Origin: Quadrisphaera sp. INWT6
GTDB lineage: Bacteria; Actinomycetota; Actinomycetes; Actinomycetales; Quadrisphaeraceae
NCBI RefSeq assembly: GCF_015390235.1
Contig: NZ_VUOH01000002.1
Location: 1 to 64,000 of the forward strand
Direction: 5' to 3'
DNA length: 64,000 nt
Below are positions 36,392 to 45,978 of this stretch, one piece after another. Below the pieces are notes generated by a model, which made no database searches, had not been told where the DNA came from, and saw only the letters and a list, made by a program, of their open reading frames with translations. The translations under genes and the position numbers were made by a program. Each line of letters opens with the position of its first letter. Within the stretch, counting starts at the first letter, position 1.

Positions 36392-39016
36392 ATGAACCTG
36401 TCGCGGGCCGAGGCCGCCGAGCGCGCCGCGCTCGTCCGGGTCGGCTCGTACGACGTCGAGCTCGACCTCACCACCGGTCCCACGACGTTCCGCTCCCGCA
36501 CCACCGTGCGGTTCTCGGCGCGCGAGGGGGCCTCCACCTTCCTCGACCTCGTCGCCCCCCACGTGCACGAGGTGGTGCTGAACGGCACCGCCCTCGACGC
36601 CGGCGAGGTGGCCGACGGCGTGCGCGTGCAGCTGCACGGCCTGGCGGCGGAGAACGAGGTCGTGGTCGTCGCCGACTGCGCCTACATGAACACCGGCGAG
36701 GGCCTGCACCGCTTCGTCGACCCGGTCGACGGCGAGGTCTACCTCTACTCGCAGTTCGAGGTGGCCGACTCGCGCCGCGTCTTCGCGGTGTTCGAGCAGC
36801 CCGACCTGAAGTCGGTCTTCACCTTCACCGTGACCGCTCCCGACCACTGGACCGTGGTGTCGGTCTCCCCCACCCCGGAGCCGGAGCCGGCCGGCCAGAC
36901 GCACGACGGCCAGGGCGCCGCCACCTGGCGCTTCGCGCCGACCCCGGTGCTGTCGAGCTACGTGACGGCGGTCGTCGCCGGGCCGTACCACGTCGAGCGC
37001 GGCGAGCTCACGAGCAGCGACGGCCGCACCGTGCCGCTGGGCGTCTTCTGCCGCCAGAGCCTCGCCGAGCACCTCGACGCCGACGAGGTCATGGACATCA
37101 CCCGGGCGGGCTTCGCCTTCTACGAGGGCCTGTTCGAGATCCCCTACCCGTTCCCCAAGTACGACCAGCTCTTCGTGCCCGAGTTCAACGCCGGCGCCAT
37201 GGAGAACGCCGGTGCCGTGACGTTCCTGGAGCGGTACGTCTTCAGGTCCAAGCCCACCGAGGCCGTGGTCGAGCGCCGCGCGGTGACGATCCTCCACGAG
37301 CTGGCCCACATGTGGTTCGGCGACCTCGTCACCATGCGCTGGTGGGACGACCTCTGGCTGAACGAGTCCTTCGCGGAGTACGCCTCCACGCTGGCCACCG
37401 CCGAGGCCACCCGCTGGACCGACGCGTGGACCACGTTCGCCTCGATGGAGAAGGCCTGGGCCTACCGCCAGGACCAGCTGCCCTCGACCCACCCGATCGT
37501 CGCCGACATGGTCGACCTCGAGGCGGTCGAGGTGAACTTCGACGGCATCACCTACGCCAAGGGCGCCAGCGTGCTGAAGCAGCTGGTCACCTACGTGGGC
37601 CGCGAGGAGTTCTTCGAGGGCGTGCGCCGCTACCTGCGCGCCCACTCGTTCGGCAACGCGACCCTGGCCGACCTGCTGCGCGAGCTCGAGGCCACCTCCG
37701 GGCGCGACCTCTCCGCGTGGTCGGGCGTGTGGCTGGAGCGGGCCGGCGTCACCACGCTGCGCCCGGAGGTCGCCACCGACGACGAGGGCGCCATCACCTC
37801 CCTCGTCATCACCCAGACGACGCCGGCCGACCACCCCGTGCAGCGGCCGCACCGCCTCGCCGTCGGCTTCTACGACGTGCACGTCCCGGAGGGCGGCTCT
37901 GCCGGTGGGTCGGGCCCGCGCCTGGAGCGCGTGCACCGCGTGGAGGTCGACGTCGACGGCGAGCGCACCGACGTCACCGCGCAGCTGCCCGAGCTCGTGG
38001 GCGTGGAGCGCCCCGACCTGCTGCTGCTCAACGACGACGACCTCGCCTACGCCAAGGTCCGCCTCGACGACGCGTCGCTGGAGACCGCGGTCGCGCACCT
38101 GTCGTCGATCAGCGACGCCCTCCCCCGCACCCTGGTGTGGTCGGCGGCGTGGGACATGGCGCGCGACGCCGAGATGGCGGCCCGCGACTTCGTCGACCTG
38201 GTGCTCGACAACGTCGCGGTGGAGTCCACGCCCGCGACGTCGTCGGTCCTGCGCACCCTGCTCGGCCAGCTCGCCTCGGCGGCGAAGCTCTACACCGCTC
38301 CGGGCCACCGCGACGACGTCGCGGTGCAGGTCTCCGAGCGGCTCATGGAGCTGGCGCTGGCCGCCGAGCCGGCGAGCGACGCGCAGCTGCAGCTGGCCGG
38401 CGCCGCCGCCGGGTGGGCGCAGACCCCCGCGCAGCTCGACGCCGTGGCCGGGTGGCTCTCGGGCGAGGCCCCGCTGGAGGGCCTCTCGGTCGACACCGAC
38501 CTGCGCTGGGAGCTGCTGACCGCGCTCGTGGTCTCGGACCGGGCCGGGGAGGCGGAGATCGCCGCCGAGCTCGCCCGCGACGACACCGCCTCCGGACGCC
38601 TCGCCGCCGCCGGTGCGCGCGCCGCGGTGCCCGACGCCGCCGCCAAGCAGGCGGCGTTCTCCACGCTGACCAGCACGACGACGGACCCGGGGCTCGCCAA
38701 CGCCGAGCGGGCCGCGGTCACCGCCGGCTTCTCCCGGGTGCGGGGCGCCGACGCGCAGGCGCTGCTGGCGCCGTTCGTGGAGCCGTACTTCGCCGCCGTC
38801 GAGCCGGTGTGGCGCAGCCGCACCAACGAGATCGCCCAGCAGGTGGCGGTCGGGCTCTACCCGACGCTGCTCGCCTCCCAGGAGCTGCTCGACCGCACCG
38901 ACGCCTGGCTCGCGCAGGCGCCGCAGGACCTGCCGGCCCTGGTGCGTCTGGTGAGCGAGCAGCGCGACGGCGTCGCCCGCGCCCTGCGGGCCCAGGAGCG
39001 CGACCTGCAGCGCTGA
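36392..39016 (+). CDS. pepN: Aminopeptidase N (M1 zinc metallopeptidase)
   Basis: 874 residues from ATG 36392 ([12 protein letters not shown]), where actinobacterial PepN usually begins; GTG 36334 in frame is possible. Substrate-anchoring [11 protein letters not shown], zinc site [24 protein letters not shown] (HExxH plus downstream Glu; split across this description), and a C-terminal ERAP1-like domain with [17 protein letters not shown]. Releases N-terminal residues from peptides in the cytoplasm. A 27-bp perfect hairpin of repeat family B follows. Long open frames on the other frames are shadows of this gene. Confidence 0.95.
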   Translation: MNLSRAEAAERAALVRVGSYDVELDLTTGPTTFRSRTTVRFSAREGASTFLDLVAPHVHEVVLNGTALDAGEVADGVRVQLHGLAAENEVVVVADCAYMNTGEGLHRFVDPVDGEVYLYSQFEVADSRRVFAVFEQPDLKSVFTFTVTAPDHWTVVSVSPTPEPEPAGQTHDGQGAATWRFAPTPVLSSYVTAVVAGPYHVERGELTSSDGRTVPLGVFCRQSLAEHLDADEVMDITRAGFAFYEGLFEIPYPFPKYDQLFVPEFNAGAMENAGAVTFLERYVFRSKPTEAVVERRAVTILHELAHMWFGDLVTMRWWDDLWLNESFAEYASTLATAEATRWTDAWTTFASMEKAWAYRQDQLPSTHPIVADMVDLEAVEVNFDGITYAKGASVLKQLVTYVGREEFFEGVRRYLRAHSFGNATLADLLRELEATSGRDLSAWSGVWLERAGVTTLRPEVATDDEGAITSLVITQTTPADHPVQRPHRLAVGFYDVHVPEGGSAGGSGPRLERVHRVEVDVDGERTDVTAQLPELVGVERPDLLLLNDDDLAYAKVRLDDASLETAVAHLSSISDALPRTLVWSAAWDMARDAEMAARDFVDLVLDNVAVESTPATSSVLRTLLGQLASAAKLYTAPGHRDDVAVQVSERLMELALAAEPASDAQLQLAGAAAGWAQTPAQLDAVAGWLSGEAPLEGLSVDTDLRWELLTALVVSDRAGEAEIAAELARDDTASGRLAAAGARAAVPDAAAKQAAFSTLTSTTTDPGLANAERAAVTAGFSRVRGADAQALLAPFVEPYFAAVEPVWRSRTNEIAQQVAVGLYPTLLASQELLDRTDAWLAQAPQDLPALVRLVSEQRDGVARALRAQERDLQR

Positions 39017-39027
39017 CCCACCCCGTT

Positions 39028-39095
39028 CGCAGCCGAGCGCCTGGTTGCGGTTCCCGACCCTCTCGGAACCGCAACCAGGCGCTCGGCTGCGGTTC
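39028..39095. repeat. Family B repeat pair, inverted (hairpin between pepN and lipoprotein gene)
   Basis: Two units face each other, 39028-39053 (minus) and 39066-39095 (plus, GAACCGCAACCAGGCGCTCG…), giving a perfect 27-bp stem with a 10-nt loop. It is placed as a bidirectional terminator between convergent genes. Confidence 0.8.
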
Positions 39096-39134
39096 AGGGC
39101 GCGGTCAGGGGGTGGGGGCGAGGAGGACCGTCGC

Positions 39135-39782
39135 TCACGGGGTCAGGTGCGGGGTGACCTCGCTCCACGGCACGGTGCAGCTGCGCAGGCCGTGCCCGTC
39201 CAGCTGGTCGTCCTGGAACTCGAACTCCACGGCGTCCGCGGTGGTCTGCCACGCCGCCCAGTCGTCGGTCGTCGATGCGAGCCCGCTGGTCTCGCTGACG
39301 CCCGTGCCCTCGGCGTCGACCTGCGCGGCGCCCTCGCCGTCGTCGCTCATCGGGATGACCACCTGCACGCTCCGCCCGTCGTTGGTGCTGACCGTCCCCT
39401 CGCCCTCGAGCCGGGGGGTGTCGTCAGCGCCGTCCTGCTCGACCGCCGCGTCGACCGACGTGGTCACCGATGCTTCGATGCGCCGGTCCACCTCGGCCAC
39501 GGCGGATTCGGAGCCGGTGGAGGCGGGCACGGTCACGTCCCAGCTGAGCCCGCCGCGGGTGCCGGTGAGGTGCTCGGGGGTGCCCGCGGTGAGGGGGGCG
39601 CGGGCCACGAAGACGGCGCCAGGGGCCGCGCTCATGCTCGTGGCGGCCGCCGGCGCGTCGGACGTCGCAGTGCTGAGCGGTGCCGGAGCGGCGGGGGCCT
39701 CGCCGCCGCAACCGGTGAGCCGGGCGGTCAGCGCGGTCAGCGCTCCGGCGACGAGGGCGGCGCGGAACGCGCGGCGGACCAG
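39135..39782 (-). CDS. Hypothetical secreted lipoprotein
   Basis: About 215 residues. Arginine-rich start, hydrophobic core and lipobox LTGC ([15 protein letters not shown]) give a clear lipoprotein signal peptide. The mature part is low-complexity ([20 protein letters not shown]) then a soluble domain with repeated threonine/glutamate patterns. No family recognised. No ATG, GTG or TTG lies at the right place: GGAG (39795-39798) is followed 9 nt later by GTC CTG GTC, so the start is either CTG 39782 or a GTG changed to GTC (39783-39785). Family B repeats flank the gene on both sides. Confidence 0.6.
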   Translation of the reverse strand: MVRRAFRAALVAGALTALTARLTGCGGEAPAAPAPLSTATSDAPAAATSMSAAPGAVFVARAPLTAGTPEHLTGTRGGLSWDVTVPASTGSESAVAEVDRRIEASVTTSVDAAVEQDGADDTPRLEGEGTVSTNDGRSVQVVIPMSDDGEGAAQVDAEGTGVSETSGLASTTDDWAAWQTTADAVEFEFQDDQLDGHGLRSCTVPWSEVTPHLTP

Positions 39783-39833
39783 GACGGTGTCCGCTCCAGA
39801 GAGGACGCCTGTGGACGAGCCGCCGCACCCGTT

Positions 39834-39942
39834 CGCAGCCGAGCGCCTGGTTGTGGTGCCTGGCCCCCCGGAACCGCAACCAGGCGCTCGGCTGCGGTTC
39901 AGAACCCCCTCCGAACCGCAACCGAGCGCTCGGCTGCGAGTC
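39834..39942. repeat. Family B repeat cluster (one inverted plus two direct units)
   Basis: Units at 39834-39860 (minus), 39871-39900 (plus) and 39913-39942 (plus). The two plus units start exactly 42 bp apart, the same period as the array at 50290-50446. The first two can form a hairpin. They lie between the Eis-type gene and the lipoprotein gene. Confidence 0.8.
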
Positions 39943-39951
39943 AGGGGGCGG

Positions 39952-41208
39952 TCAGAAGATCGTGGCGGTCGGCCAGGCGTCGGGGGTCCACGCGAGCTGG
40001 GCGGCCAGCCGCGCCACGGCCGCGCGCTCCCCCGCCACGCGGCCCGCGGCGTGCAGCGCCACCAGCGACGTCTCGCCCAGGTACGCCGCCGAGAGGGCAC
40101 CCACGTCGAGGACGACGTCGGCAGCGGCGTCCGTCGGGGTCGCCGCGAGGCGCCCGGGGGCGGAGCCGTCGAGGTCCACCCGCCAGCGCCCACCGGCCAG
40201 GCCCAGCGCGTCGTGGACCTCCAGCACGCACGCCCCCGGCGGGCCGAGCCACCCGCGGGCCGCGAGCGCGGCGGGCACGTCGAGCAGGCGGGCCCAGGTG
40301 ACGTCGCTGCCCTCGGAGGCCAGGGCGCGGCGCCGGTCGCGGAGCATCTCGGGCAGGGGGTCGTCGAGGGGGCGGTTGGTCACCCGCACGGAGTCGACGA
40401 CGTCGACGGACAGCAGGTGCTCCCACAGCGCGGCGTGCGCCGCGGGCGTGGAGGCGCACAGGTCGTCCACCTCGACCTCGTTGTCGTGGCGCATGTGGGC
40501 CCACCGCCCGTGGGTGCGGTACCGGGCGAAGCCGACGGCCCGGCCGTCGGCGTCGCGGGCCAGCAGGGCGGGGGTGGCGGCCTTCGGGTCGTCCGGGAGG
40601 GGGTCGATGCCGAGCGCGTCGTCCCACCAGGCGTCGTCGCGGCTCACCAGCCCGGGGCGGCGGGCGACGGCGGCGGCGTGGACCGCCGGGGCCTCGGCGC
40701 GCAGGTCGGCGTGCTCGCACAGCTCGACGGTGACGGCGTCGGTGCCCGCCGGCCGGTGCTCCAGCTCGGCGGGCGTCCGCACCACCAGGGTCTGCGTCGA
40801 CCCGGCGGGGCCGAAGCCGAAGCGCCCGTAGATGGGGGCCTCCCCCGCGATGAGCAGCGCCAGCGCGACGCCCCGCTCGCGGGCGGAGCGCAGGTCAGCG
40901 GTGATCATCCGCGTCAGCAGACCGCGGCGCCGGTGCGTGGGCGCCACGGTGACGCTGCTGACCAGCGTCGCCTCGAGGGTCGCCCCGTCGCCCGGTACCG
41001 GCACCTGCTCCTCCCAGGAGCGGTAGGTGCCGACCACGCGGTCGCCGTCGTACGCGCCGAGGAGCCGCTGGCGGTCCCACACCCGGGCCCGCGACGCCAC
41101 CGAGGCGGCGTCGACGCGCTGGCCGTGGAGGAAGGTGCGGCTCGCCGACCTCCGCCACTCCAGGCGCTCGTGCTCCTCGACCGACCGGACCTCCACCTGC
41201 TCCCTCAC
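39952..41208 (-). CDS. Eis-type GNAT N-acetyltransferase
   Basis: 418 residues. N-terminal GNAT fold with acetyl-CoA loop SSVTVAPTHRRRGLLTRMI (V-x-P-x-x-R-R-x-G) and IAGEAPIYGRFGFGPA (Eis motif); a central second GNAT-like half; and a C-terminal SCP2-like domain (VLEVHDALGLAGGRWRVDLDG, LDVGALSAAYLGETSLVALHAAGRV) ending in …IF, whose terminal carboxylate is the likely base in Eis proteins. Acceptor unknown; Eis enzymes acetylate amines including aminoglycosides. GTG 41208 is 7 nt after TAGCCT, so probably leaderless. Confidence 0.88.
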   Translation of the reverse strand: MREQVEVRSVEEHERLEWRRSASRTFLHGQRVDAASVASRARVWDRQRLLGAYDGDRVVGTYRSWEEQVPVPGDGATLEATLVSSVTVAPTHRRRGLLTRMITADLRSARERGVALALLIAGEAPIYGRFGFGPAGSTQTLVVRTPAELEHRPAGTDAVTVELCEHADLRAEAPAVHAAAVARRPGLVSRDDAWWDDALGIDPLPDDPKAATPALLARDADGRAVGFARYRTHGRWAHMRHDNEVEVDDLCASTPAAHAALWEHLLSVDVVDSVRVTNRPLDDPLPEMLRDRRRALASEGSDVTWARLLDVPAALAARGWLGPPGACVLEVHDALGLAGGRWRVDLDGSAPGRLAATPTDAAADVVLDVGALSAAYLGETSLVALHAAGRVAGERAAVARLAAQLAWTPDAWPTATIF

Positions 41209-41218
41209 GGGCCCCAGG

Positions 41219-43462
41219 CTAGGAGGAGCAGCCCTCTCCCCGACGGGTGCCCTCGACCACGACGGCGGCCAGCGACTGCACCCGCGGCGTGGTGCGCAGG
41301 TCCTCCAGGAGCACCACCTCGCCGGCGCCGTCGGTCAGCGGCACCCGCCAGTTCGGGTACTCGTCGGAGGTGCCCGGCTGGTTCTGCGTGCGGCGGTCGC
41401 CCACGGCGTCGGTGAGGGCGACCCCCACCAGCTTCGACGGGGTCTCCAGCAGGAAGGCGTGGAGCGCCTCCACCACCTCGCGCTCGGTGGGCCGCTCGCC
41501 GAGCAGGCCCAGGTCGCGCAGCTGGTCGAGGACGGCGGCGCGGTCGGCCTCGTCGACGCGCAGCTCCTCCTCGACGGACCGCGTCAGCAGCCCGAGCCGG
41601 TCGCGCAGCTCGATGTGCTCCCCCGCCAGGTACCCGGCGGTCGGCGGGAGGTCGTGGGTGTTGACGGTGGCCAGGCACAGCTCGCGCCACGACGTCGGCG
41701 GCAGGGGCTGGCCCTCGCCGTCCTTCTCGAACCACAGCACCGAGGTGCCCAGCATCCCGCGCTCGGCGAGGTAGCCGCGGACCCACGGCTCCACCAGGCC
41801 GAGGTCCTCGCCGACGACGACGGCGCCGGCGCGCGCGGCCTCCAGGCAGAGGATGCCGACGAGGGCGTCGTGGTCGTAGCGGACGTAGGTGCCCATGCCC
41901 GGGCCCTGGCCGTTCGGGACCCACCACAGGCGGAACAGGCCGAGCACGTGGTCGACGCGCACGCCGCCGGCGTGGCGCAGGATCGTGCGGACCATGTCGC
42001 GCCACGGCGCGTACCCGGCCTCGGCGAGGGCCACCGGCTGCCACGGCGGCTGCGACCAGTCCTGGCCCTGCTGGTTGAACGCGTCCGGCGGGGCGCCGAC
42101 CGAGACGCCGGTGGCGAGCACGTCGCGCAGCGCCCAGGCGTCGGCGCCGGAGGGGTGCACGCCGACGGCGAGGTCGTGCATGACCCCGAGCGCCATGCCC
42201 GCGTCGACGGCGGTGGCCTGGGCGGCCGCGAGCTGGGTGTCGCAGAGCCACTGGAGCCACTCGTGGAACTCGATGAGCGGCGCCAGCTGGGACCGCAGCC
42301 CCTCGACCAGCTCCGAGCCGACCCGCTCGGCGCCCTCGGGCCACGGCTGACCGGGCCCGAAGTGCTCGATCATCGCCGCCCACAGGGCGTAGTCGGCCAG
42401 GCCCCGGCCCTCGCGCTCGCGGAAGGCGTCGAAGGCGGCCTGGCGGGCGGGGCTGCGGCCGGCGTCGAAGACCGAGCGCAGCACGGAGCGCTTGGCGTCC
42501 CACACGGCGTCGCGGTCGAGGGTGCTCGGGTCGGTGTTGGAGGCCCGCAGGGGCTCGGCGCGCCACTCGACCAGCGCGCGGTCGGTGGCGGGCAGGTAGG
42601 CGAACTCCCGCACGTCCTCCACCCGCAGGTAGATCGGGTTGGTGAAGCGGCGGGTGGTGGGCAGGTAGGGGCTGTCCTGCTGGTGCCCGACCGGCTCGGC
42701 GGCCAGCAGCGGGTTGATGAGCAGGAAGTCGGCGCCGAGGTCGCGGCCGGACCAGTCGAGCAGCTCGCCCAGGTCGGCCAGGTCTCCCAGGCCCCAGGAG
42801 TCGCGGCTGCGCACCGAGTACAGCTGGGCCATGAAGCCCCAGCGCTGGCCGCCGGTGAGGGCCTCGGGGAAGGCGAGGACGTCGGGGGTCACCACGAGGG
42901 GCGCGCTCGCACCGGCGCCGTCGTCGCCCGCGACCGCCGAGCGGACCTCGTGCCAGCCGAGGGGCAGGTCGGTGGGCAGGTCGAAGGAGGTGCGCTCCAG
43001 GCGGCGCCCGTCGACCTCGCGGTGCTCGCCCTGCTGGCGGGCCGACGGCTCCAGCGCCACCTCGCCGCCGTCCTCCAGCACCACGGTGAGCGCGACGTCG
43101 GAGTCCTCGGGGACGTGCGCCACCACGGAGGCCTCGCGGCCGGAGCGCACGACGACGACGGGCGGCAGGGACCGGCGCCACGGGGCCAGCTCGTGGTCGG
43201 CCAGCGACGCCTCGACGTCGTCGTCGTCCGCGCAGGCCACGCCCATCGCGGTCAGCACCGCGACGATGGTGGCGCGGGCCACGGTGATGTGGCCGCCCTT
43301 CCAGTCCCAGTACTCCGTGGCGACGCCGTGGGCGGCGGCCAGCTCGGACAGGCGCGGCGACGGCGGCTCGTGGCGCACCTCGAGGCCGTCGGCGTGGCGG
43401 CTCTGGTCGCGGTGCCCGCCGTCCTCGCTCCGGGTCAGCGTGGACTGCGGGCTGTCACTCAC
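41219..43462 (-). CDS. malQ: 4-alpha-glucanotransferase (amylomaltase)
   Basis: 747 residues of glycoside hydrolase family 77. N-terminal ~170 residues are the MalQ extension common in actinomycetes. Catalytic domain: YSVRSRDSWGLGDLADL, GVRVDHVLGLFRLWWVP (nucleophile Asp), VVVGEDLGLVEPWV (acid/base Glu), and NTHDLPPTAGYLAGE. Transfers alpha-1,4-glucan segments in maltose/glycogen metabolism. GTG 43462 has AGGAG 7 nt upstream. Only 10 bp separate its stop from the leaderless start of the Eis gene; no other glycogen genes are nearby. Confidence 0.93.
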   Translation of the reverse strand: MSDSPQSTLTRSEDGGHRDQSRHADGLEVRHEPPSPRLSELAAAHGVATEYWDWKGGHITVARATIVAVLTAMGVACADDDDVEASLADHELAPWRRSLPPVVVVRSGREASVVAHVPEDSDVALTVVLEDGGEVALEPSARQQGEHREVDGRRLERTSFDLPTDLPLGWHEVRSAVAGDDGAGASAPLVVTPDVLAFPEALTGGQRWGFMAQLYSVRSRDSWGLGDLADLGELLDWSGRDLGADFLLINPLLAAEPVGHQQDSPYLPTTRRFTNPIYLRVEDVREFAYLPATDRALVEWRAEPLRASNTDPSTLDRDAVWDAKRSVLRSVFDAGRSPARQAAFDAFREREGRGLADYALWAAMIEHFGPGQPWPEGAERVGSELVEGLRSQLAPLIEFHEWLQWLCDTQLAAAQATAVDAGMALGVMHDLAVGVHPSGADAWALRDVLATGVSVGAPPDAFNQQGQDWSQPPWQPVALAEAGYAPWRDMVRTILRHAGGVRVDHVLGLFRLWWVPNGQGPGMGTYVRYDHDALVGILCLEAARAGAVVVGEDLGLVEPWVRGYLAERGMLGTSVLWFEKDGEGQPLPPTSWRELCLATVNTHDLPPTAGYLAGEHIELRDRLGLLTRSVEEELRVDEADRAAVLDQLRDLGLLGERPTEREVVEALHAFLLETPSKLVGVALTDAVGDRRTQNQPGTSDEYPNWRVPLTDGAGEVVLLEDLRTTPRVQSLAAVVVEGTRRGEGCSS

Positions 43463-43617
43463 GCGGAGCTCCTGGGGTGGTGCGGGCGCGGCGGGGCGCT
43501 GCTGTCAGACGGGGGGAAGAGTACGGCGGCCAGCCTGCCCGCCCCGGCGCGGCGGCGCGAGCGGGCGCGCCGGGAGTCCGCCCCGCGCGTCCCCTGCGCG
43601 GCATAGGGTCTCCAGGC

Positions 43618-45978
43618 GTGCCGCCGACCCCGCCGTCCTACCCGCCGGCCTACCCGCCAGCAGAGCGCCTCGACCTGGTCGAGGAGCTGCCCGCGAGCGC
43701 CCCGCGCTACCGCGTGGCCGACCCGTACCGGTGGCTGGAGGACGAGGCCGACGAGCGCACGGTCGCGTGGTCCGCGGCGCAGGACGCGCTGTTCGCGTCG
43801 GCGCAGGCCACCTGGCCGGGCCGTGAGCGGGTGGCCTCGCGGGTGGCGCAGCTGCTGTCCGCCGGTGGCGTGGGCCCGCCGGTGTGGCGGGGCGAGCGGT
43901 GCTTCCGCGTGCGGCGCGACCCCGAGCGCGACCACCCGCAGCTGCTGGTGGTGGAGCCGGGGGCCGACGGCCCCGTCGAGCGCGTGCTGGTCGACCCCCT
44001 GGTCTGGGACCCGGCCGGCCAGACCACCCTCGACGCCTGGCAGCCCTCCCGCGAGGGGCACCTGCTGGCCTTCCAGCTCTCCGAGGGCGGCAGCGAGGAG
44101 AGCGTGCTGCGCGTGCTCGACGTCGCCACCGGCGAGGTGGTCGACGGGCCCGTCGACAGGCTGCGGTACTCCCCGGTGTCGTGGCTGCCGGTCGGCGACG
44201 ACGGCTCCGCCCGCCTCTTCTACGTGCGCCGCCTGGCGCCCGAGGGCCTGCCCGCGGGCGAGGAGAAGTACCACCGCCGGGTGTGGCTGCACCGGGTCGG
44301 CGCCGACCCCGACGCCGCCCCCGCGGACGGCGGCGACGTGGAGGTCTTCGGCGCCGACCAGCCGGTGACCACCTACTACGGCGTCGGCACGTCGCTCGAC
44401 GGCCGCTGGCTCACGGTGACGACGTCGGTGGGCACGTCTCCCCGCTCGGACTGCTACCTGGCCGACCTCGGCTCGGGCCTCGTGGCGGGCCCTCCGCGGT
44501 TCGCGCCGGTGGCCGTGGGCCTCGACGCGCACACCAGCGCCGGGGTGGGTCGCGACGGCCGGCTGTACGTCGGCACCGACCTGGGCGCGCCGCGCGGCCG
44601 GCTGGCGGTGGCCTACCCCACCGACCCCGCCGGGCTGGGGCCGGACCGGTGGCGCGACCTCATCGGTGAGCGCGACGGCGACGAGGGGGCGGTGCTGGAG
44701 GACTACGCCGTCCTCGACGGCCCCGAGCTGGAGCGCCCGCTGCTGCTCGTGGGCTGGACCCAGCACGCCGTCGCCCAGCTGACCGTGCACGACCTCGCCA
44801 GCGGCGAGCAGCTGCCGGGAGCGCGCGGCGTCGTGGCGCTGCCGGGGCCGGGGAGCTTCGGCGGGCTGCGCGGACGCCCCGAGGGCGGCCACGAGGCGTG
44901 GTTCACCTGGACGTCCACCGCCGAGGTGCCGTGCGTGCTCCGCTGGGACGCCCGCACGGGCGAGCTGTCCGTCGAGGCCACCGCGCCCGGGCTGGCCGCG
45001 ATGGGTGAGCTGCCCGCCGTCGTCGCCCGGCAGCTGGAGGTGACCAGCGCCGACGGCACCGTCGTGCGGGCGCTGGCCGTGGCCCGCGCCGACGCCTTCG
45101 CCGACGCCTCCGACGACGCCTCCGACGACGCCTCCGAGGGCGCCGGTGGCTCCGGGGGTGGCGCGCCGCGAGCGCCCCTGCCGACGGTGCTCTACGGCTA
45201 CGGCGGCTTCGGCCACACGATGACGCCCGGGTACTCCGCCACGGCGCTGGCCTGGGTCGAGGCCGGGGGCGCGTGGGTGGTCGCCGGCCTGCGCGGCGGC
45301 AACGAGGAGGGCGAGGACTGGCACCGCGCCGGCATGCTCGCCGCCAAGCAGAACGTCTTCGACGACTTCCTCGCCGTCGCCGACGCCCTCGCGCAGCGCG
45401 GCTGGACGACGCCGGCCCAGCTCACCATCAGCGGAGGCTCCAACGGGGGCCTGCTCGTGGGGGCCGCGCTGACCCAGCGCCCCGACGCCTTCGCCGCGGT
45501 GCTGTGCTCGGCACCGCTGCTCGACATGGTCAGGTACCAGCTGCACGGGCTGGGGGCCACGTGGTCGCCGGAGTACGGCGACGCGGAGGACCCCGACGAG
45601 CTGGGCTGGCTGCTGGCCTACTCCCCGTACCACGCGTGCTCGCCCGACCCGGCCTCCGTGGAGTACCCCGCGGTGCTGTTCACGGTCTTCGACGGCGACT
45701 CCCGCGTCGACCCGCTGCACGCCCGCAAGCTGTGCGCGGCGCTGCAGCACGCCACCCGCTCCGACCCGGCGGAGAGGCCGGTGCTGCTGCGCCGCGAGGC
45801 GGGGGTCGGCCACGGGGCCCGGGCGGTGTCGCGGTCGGTGCGGCTGGCCGCTGACACCCTCGGGTTCGCTGCGGCGCACACGGGCCTCGACCTCACCGGG
45901 GGCGCGACCAGGAGCGCGACCGGGAGCGCGACCGGGAGCGTGACCGGGAGCGTGACCGGGAGCGGGGCGACGGCGTGA
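43618..45978 (+). CDS. Prolyl oligopeptidase-family serine peptidase (S9A)
   Basis: 786 residues. N-terminal YRVADPYRWLED starts the S9A family, then a beta-propeller (~80-480) and an alpha/beta-hydrolase: VLYGYGGFG, GGAWVVAGLRGGNEEGEDWHRAG (split), catalytic Ser608 in SGGSNGG, Asp in FDGDSRVDPLHARK and His in GVGHGARA. No signal peptide, so cytoplasmic. GTG 43618 lies 8 nt after TAGGGT (leaderless type). Two low-complexity spots occur: DDASDDASEG before the hydrolase domain and a C-terminal (A/V)TGS repeat. Stop overlaps mscS by 4 bp. Confidence 0.9.
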   Translation: MPPTPPSYPPAYPPAERLDLVEELPASAPRYRVADPYRWLEDEADERTVAWSAAQDALFASAQATWPGRERVASRVAQLLSAGGVGPPVWRGERCFRVRRDPERDHPQLLVVEPGADGPVERVLVDPLVWDPAGQTTLDAWQPSREGHLLAFQLSEGGSEESVLRVLDVATGEVVDGPVDRLRYSPVSWLPVGDDGSARLFYVRRLAPEGLPAGEEKYHRRVWLHRVGADPDAAPADGGDVEVFGADQPVTTYYGVGTSLDGRWLTVTTSVGTSPRSDCYLADLGSGLVAGPPRFAPVAVGLDAHTSAGVGRDGRLYVGTDLGAPRGRLAVAYPTDPAGLGPDRWRDLIGERDGDEGAVLEDYAVLDGPELERPLLLVGWTQHAVAQLTVHDLASGEQLPGARGVVALPGPGSFGGLRGRPEGGHEAWFTWTSTAEVPCVLRWDARTGELSVEATAPGLAAMGELPAVVARQLEVTSADGTVVRALAVARADAFADASDDASDDASEGAGGSGGGAPRAPLPTVLYGYGGFGHTMTPGYSATALAWVEAGGAWVVAGLRGGNEEGEDWHRAGMLAAKQNVFDDFLAVADALAQRGWTTPAQLTISGGSNGGLLVGAALTQRPDAFAAVLCSAPLLDMVRYQLHGLGATWSPEYGDAEDPDELGWLLAYSPYHACSPDPASVEYPAVLFTVFDGDSRVDPLHARKLCAALQHATRSDPAERPVLLRREAGVGHGARAVSRSVRLAADTLGFAAAHTGLDLTGGATRSATGSATGSVTGSVTGSGATA
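45904..45963 (+). repeat. 12-bp tandem repeat, five copies, at the 3' end of the peptidase gene
   Basis: Five in-frame copies of GCGACCGGGAGC with variants (GCGACCAGGAGC first, GTGACCGGGAGC last two). They encode (A/V)T(G/R)S units and end 12 bp before the mscS start codon. Copy-number change by slippage would keep the frame. Confidence 0.85.

Noticed and set aside
39952..41208. Aminoglycoside-resistance gene
   Set aside because: Eis-type acetyltransferases are common chromosomal genes; nothing here shows drug specificity or a mobile context.
36319..41415. A ~1,700-codon plus-strand frame spanning pepN to the eis/malQ region
   Set aside because: It overlaps clear genes on both strands and is arginine/proline-rich; pepN in the other frame has all catalytic motifs.
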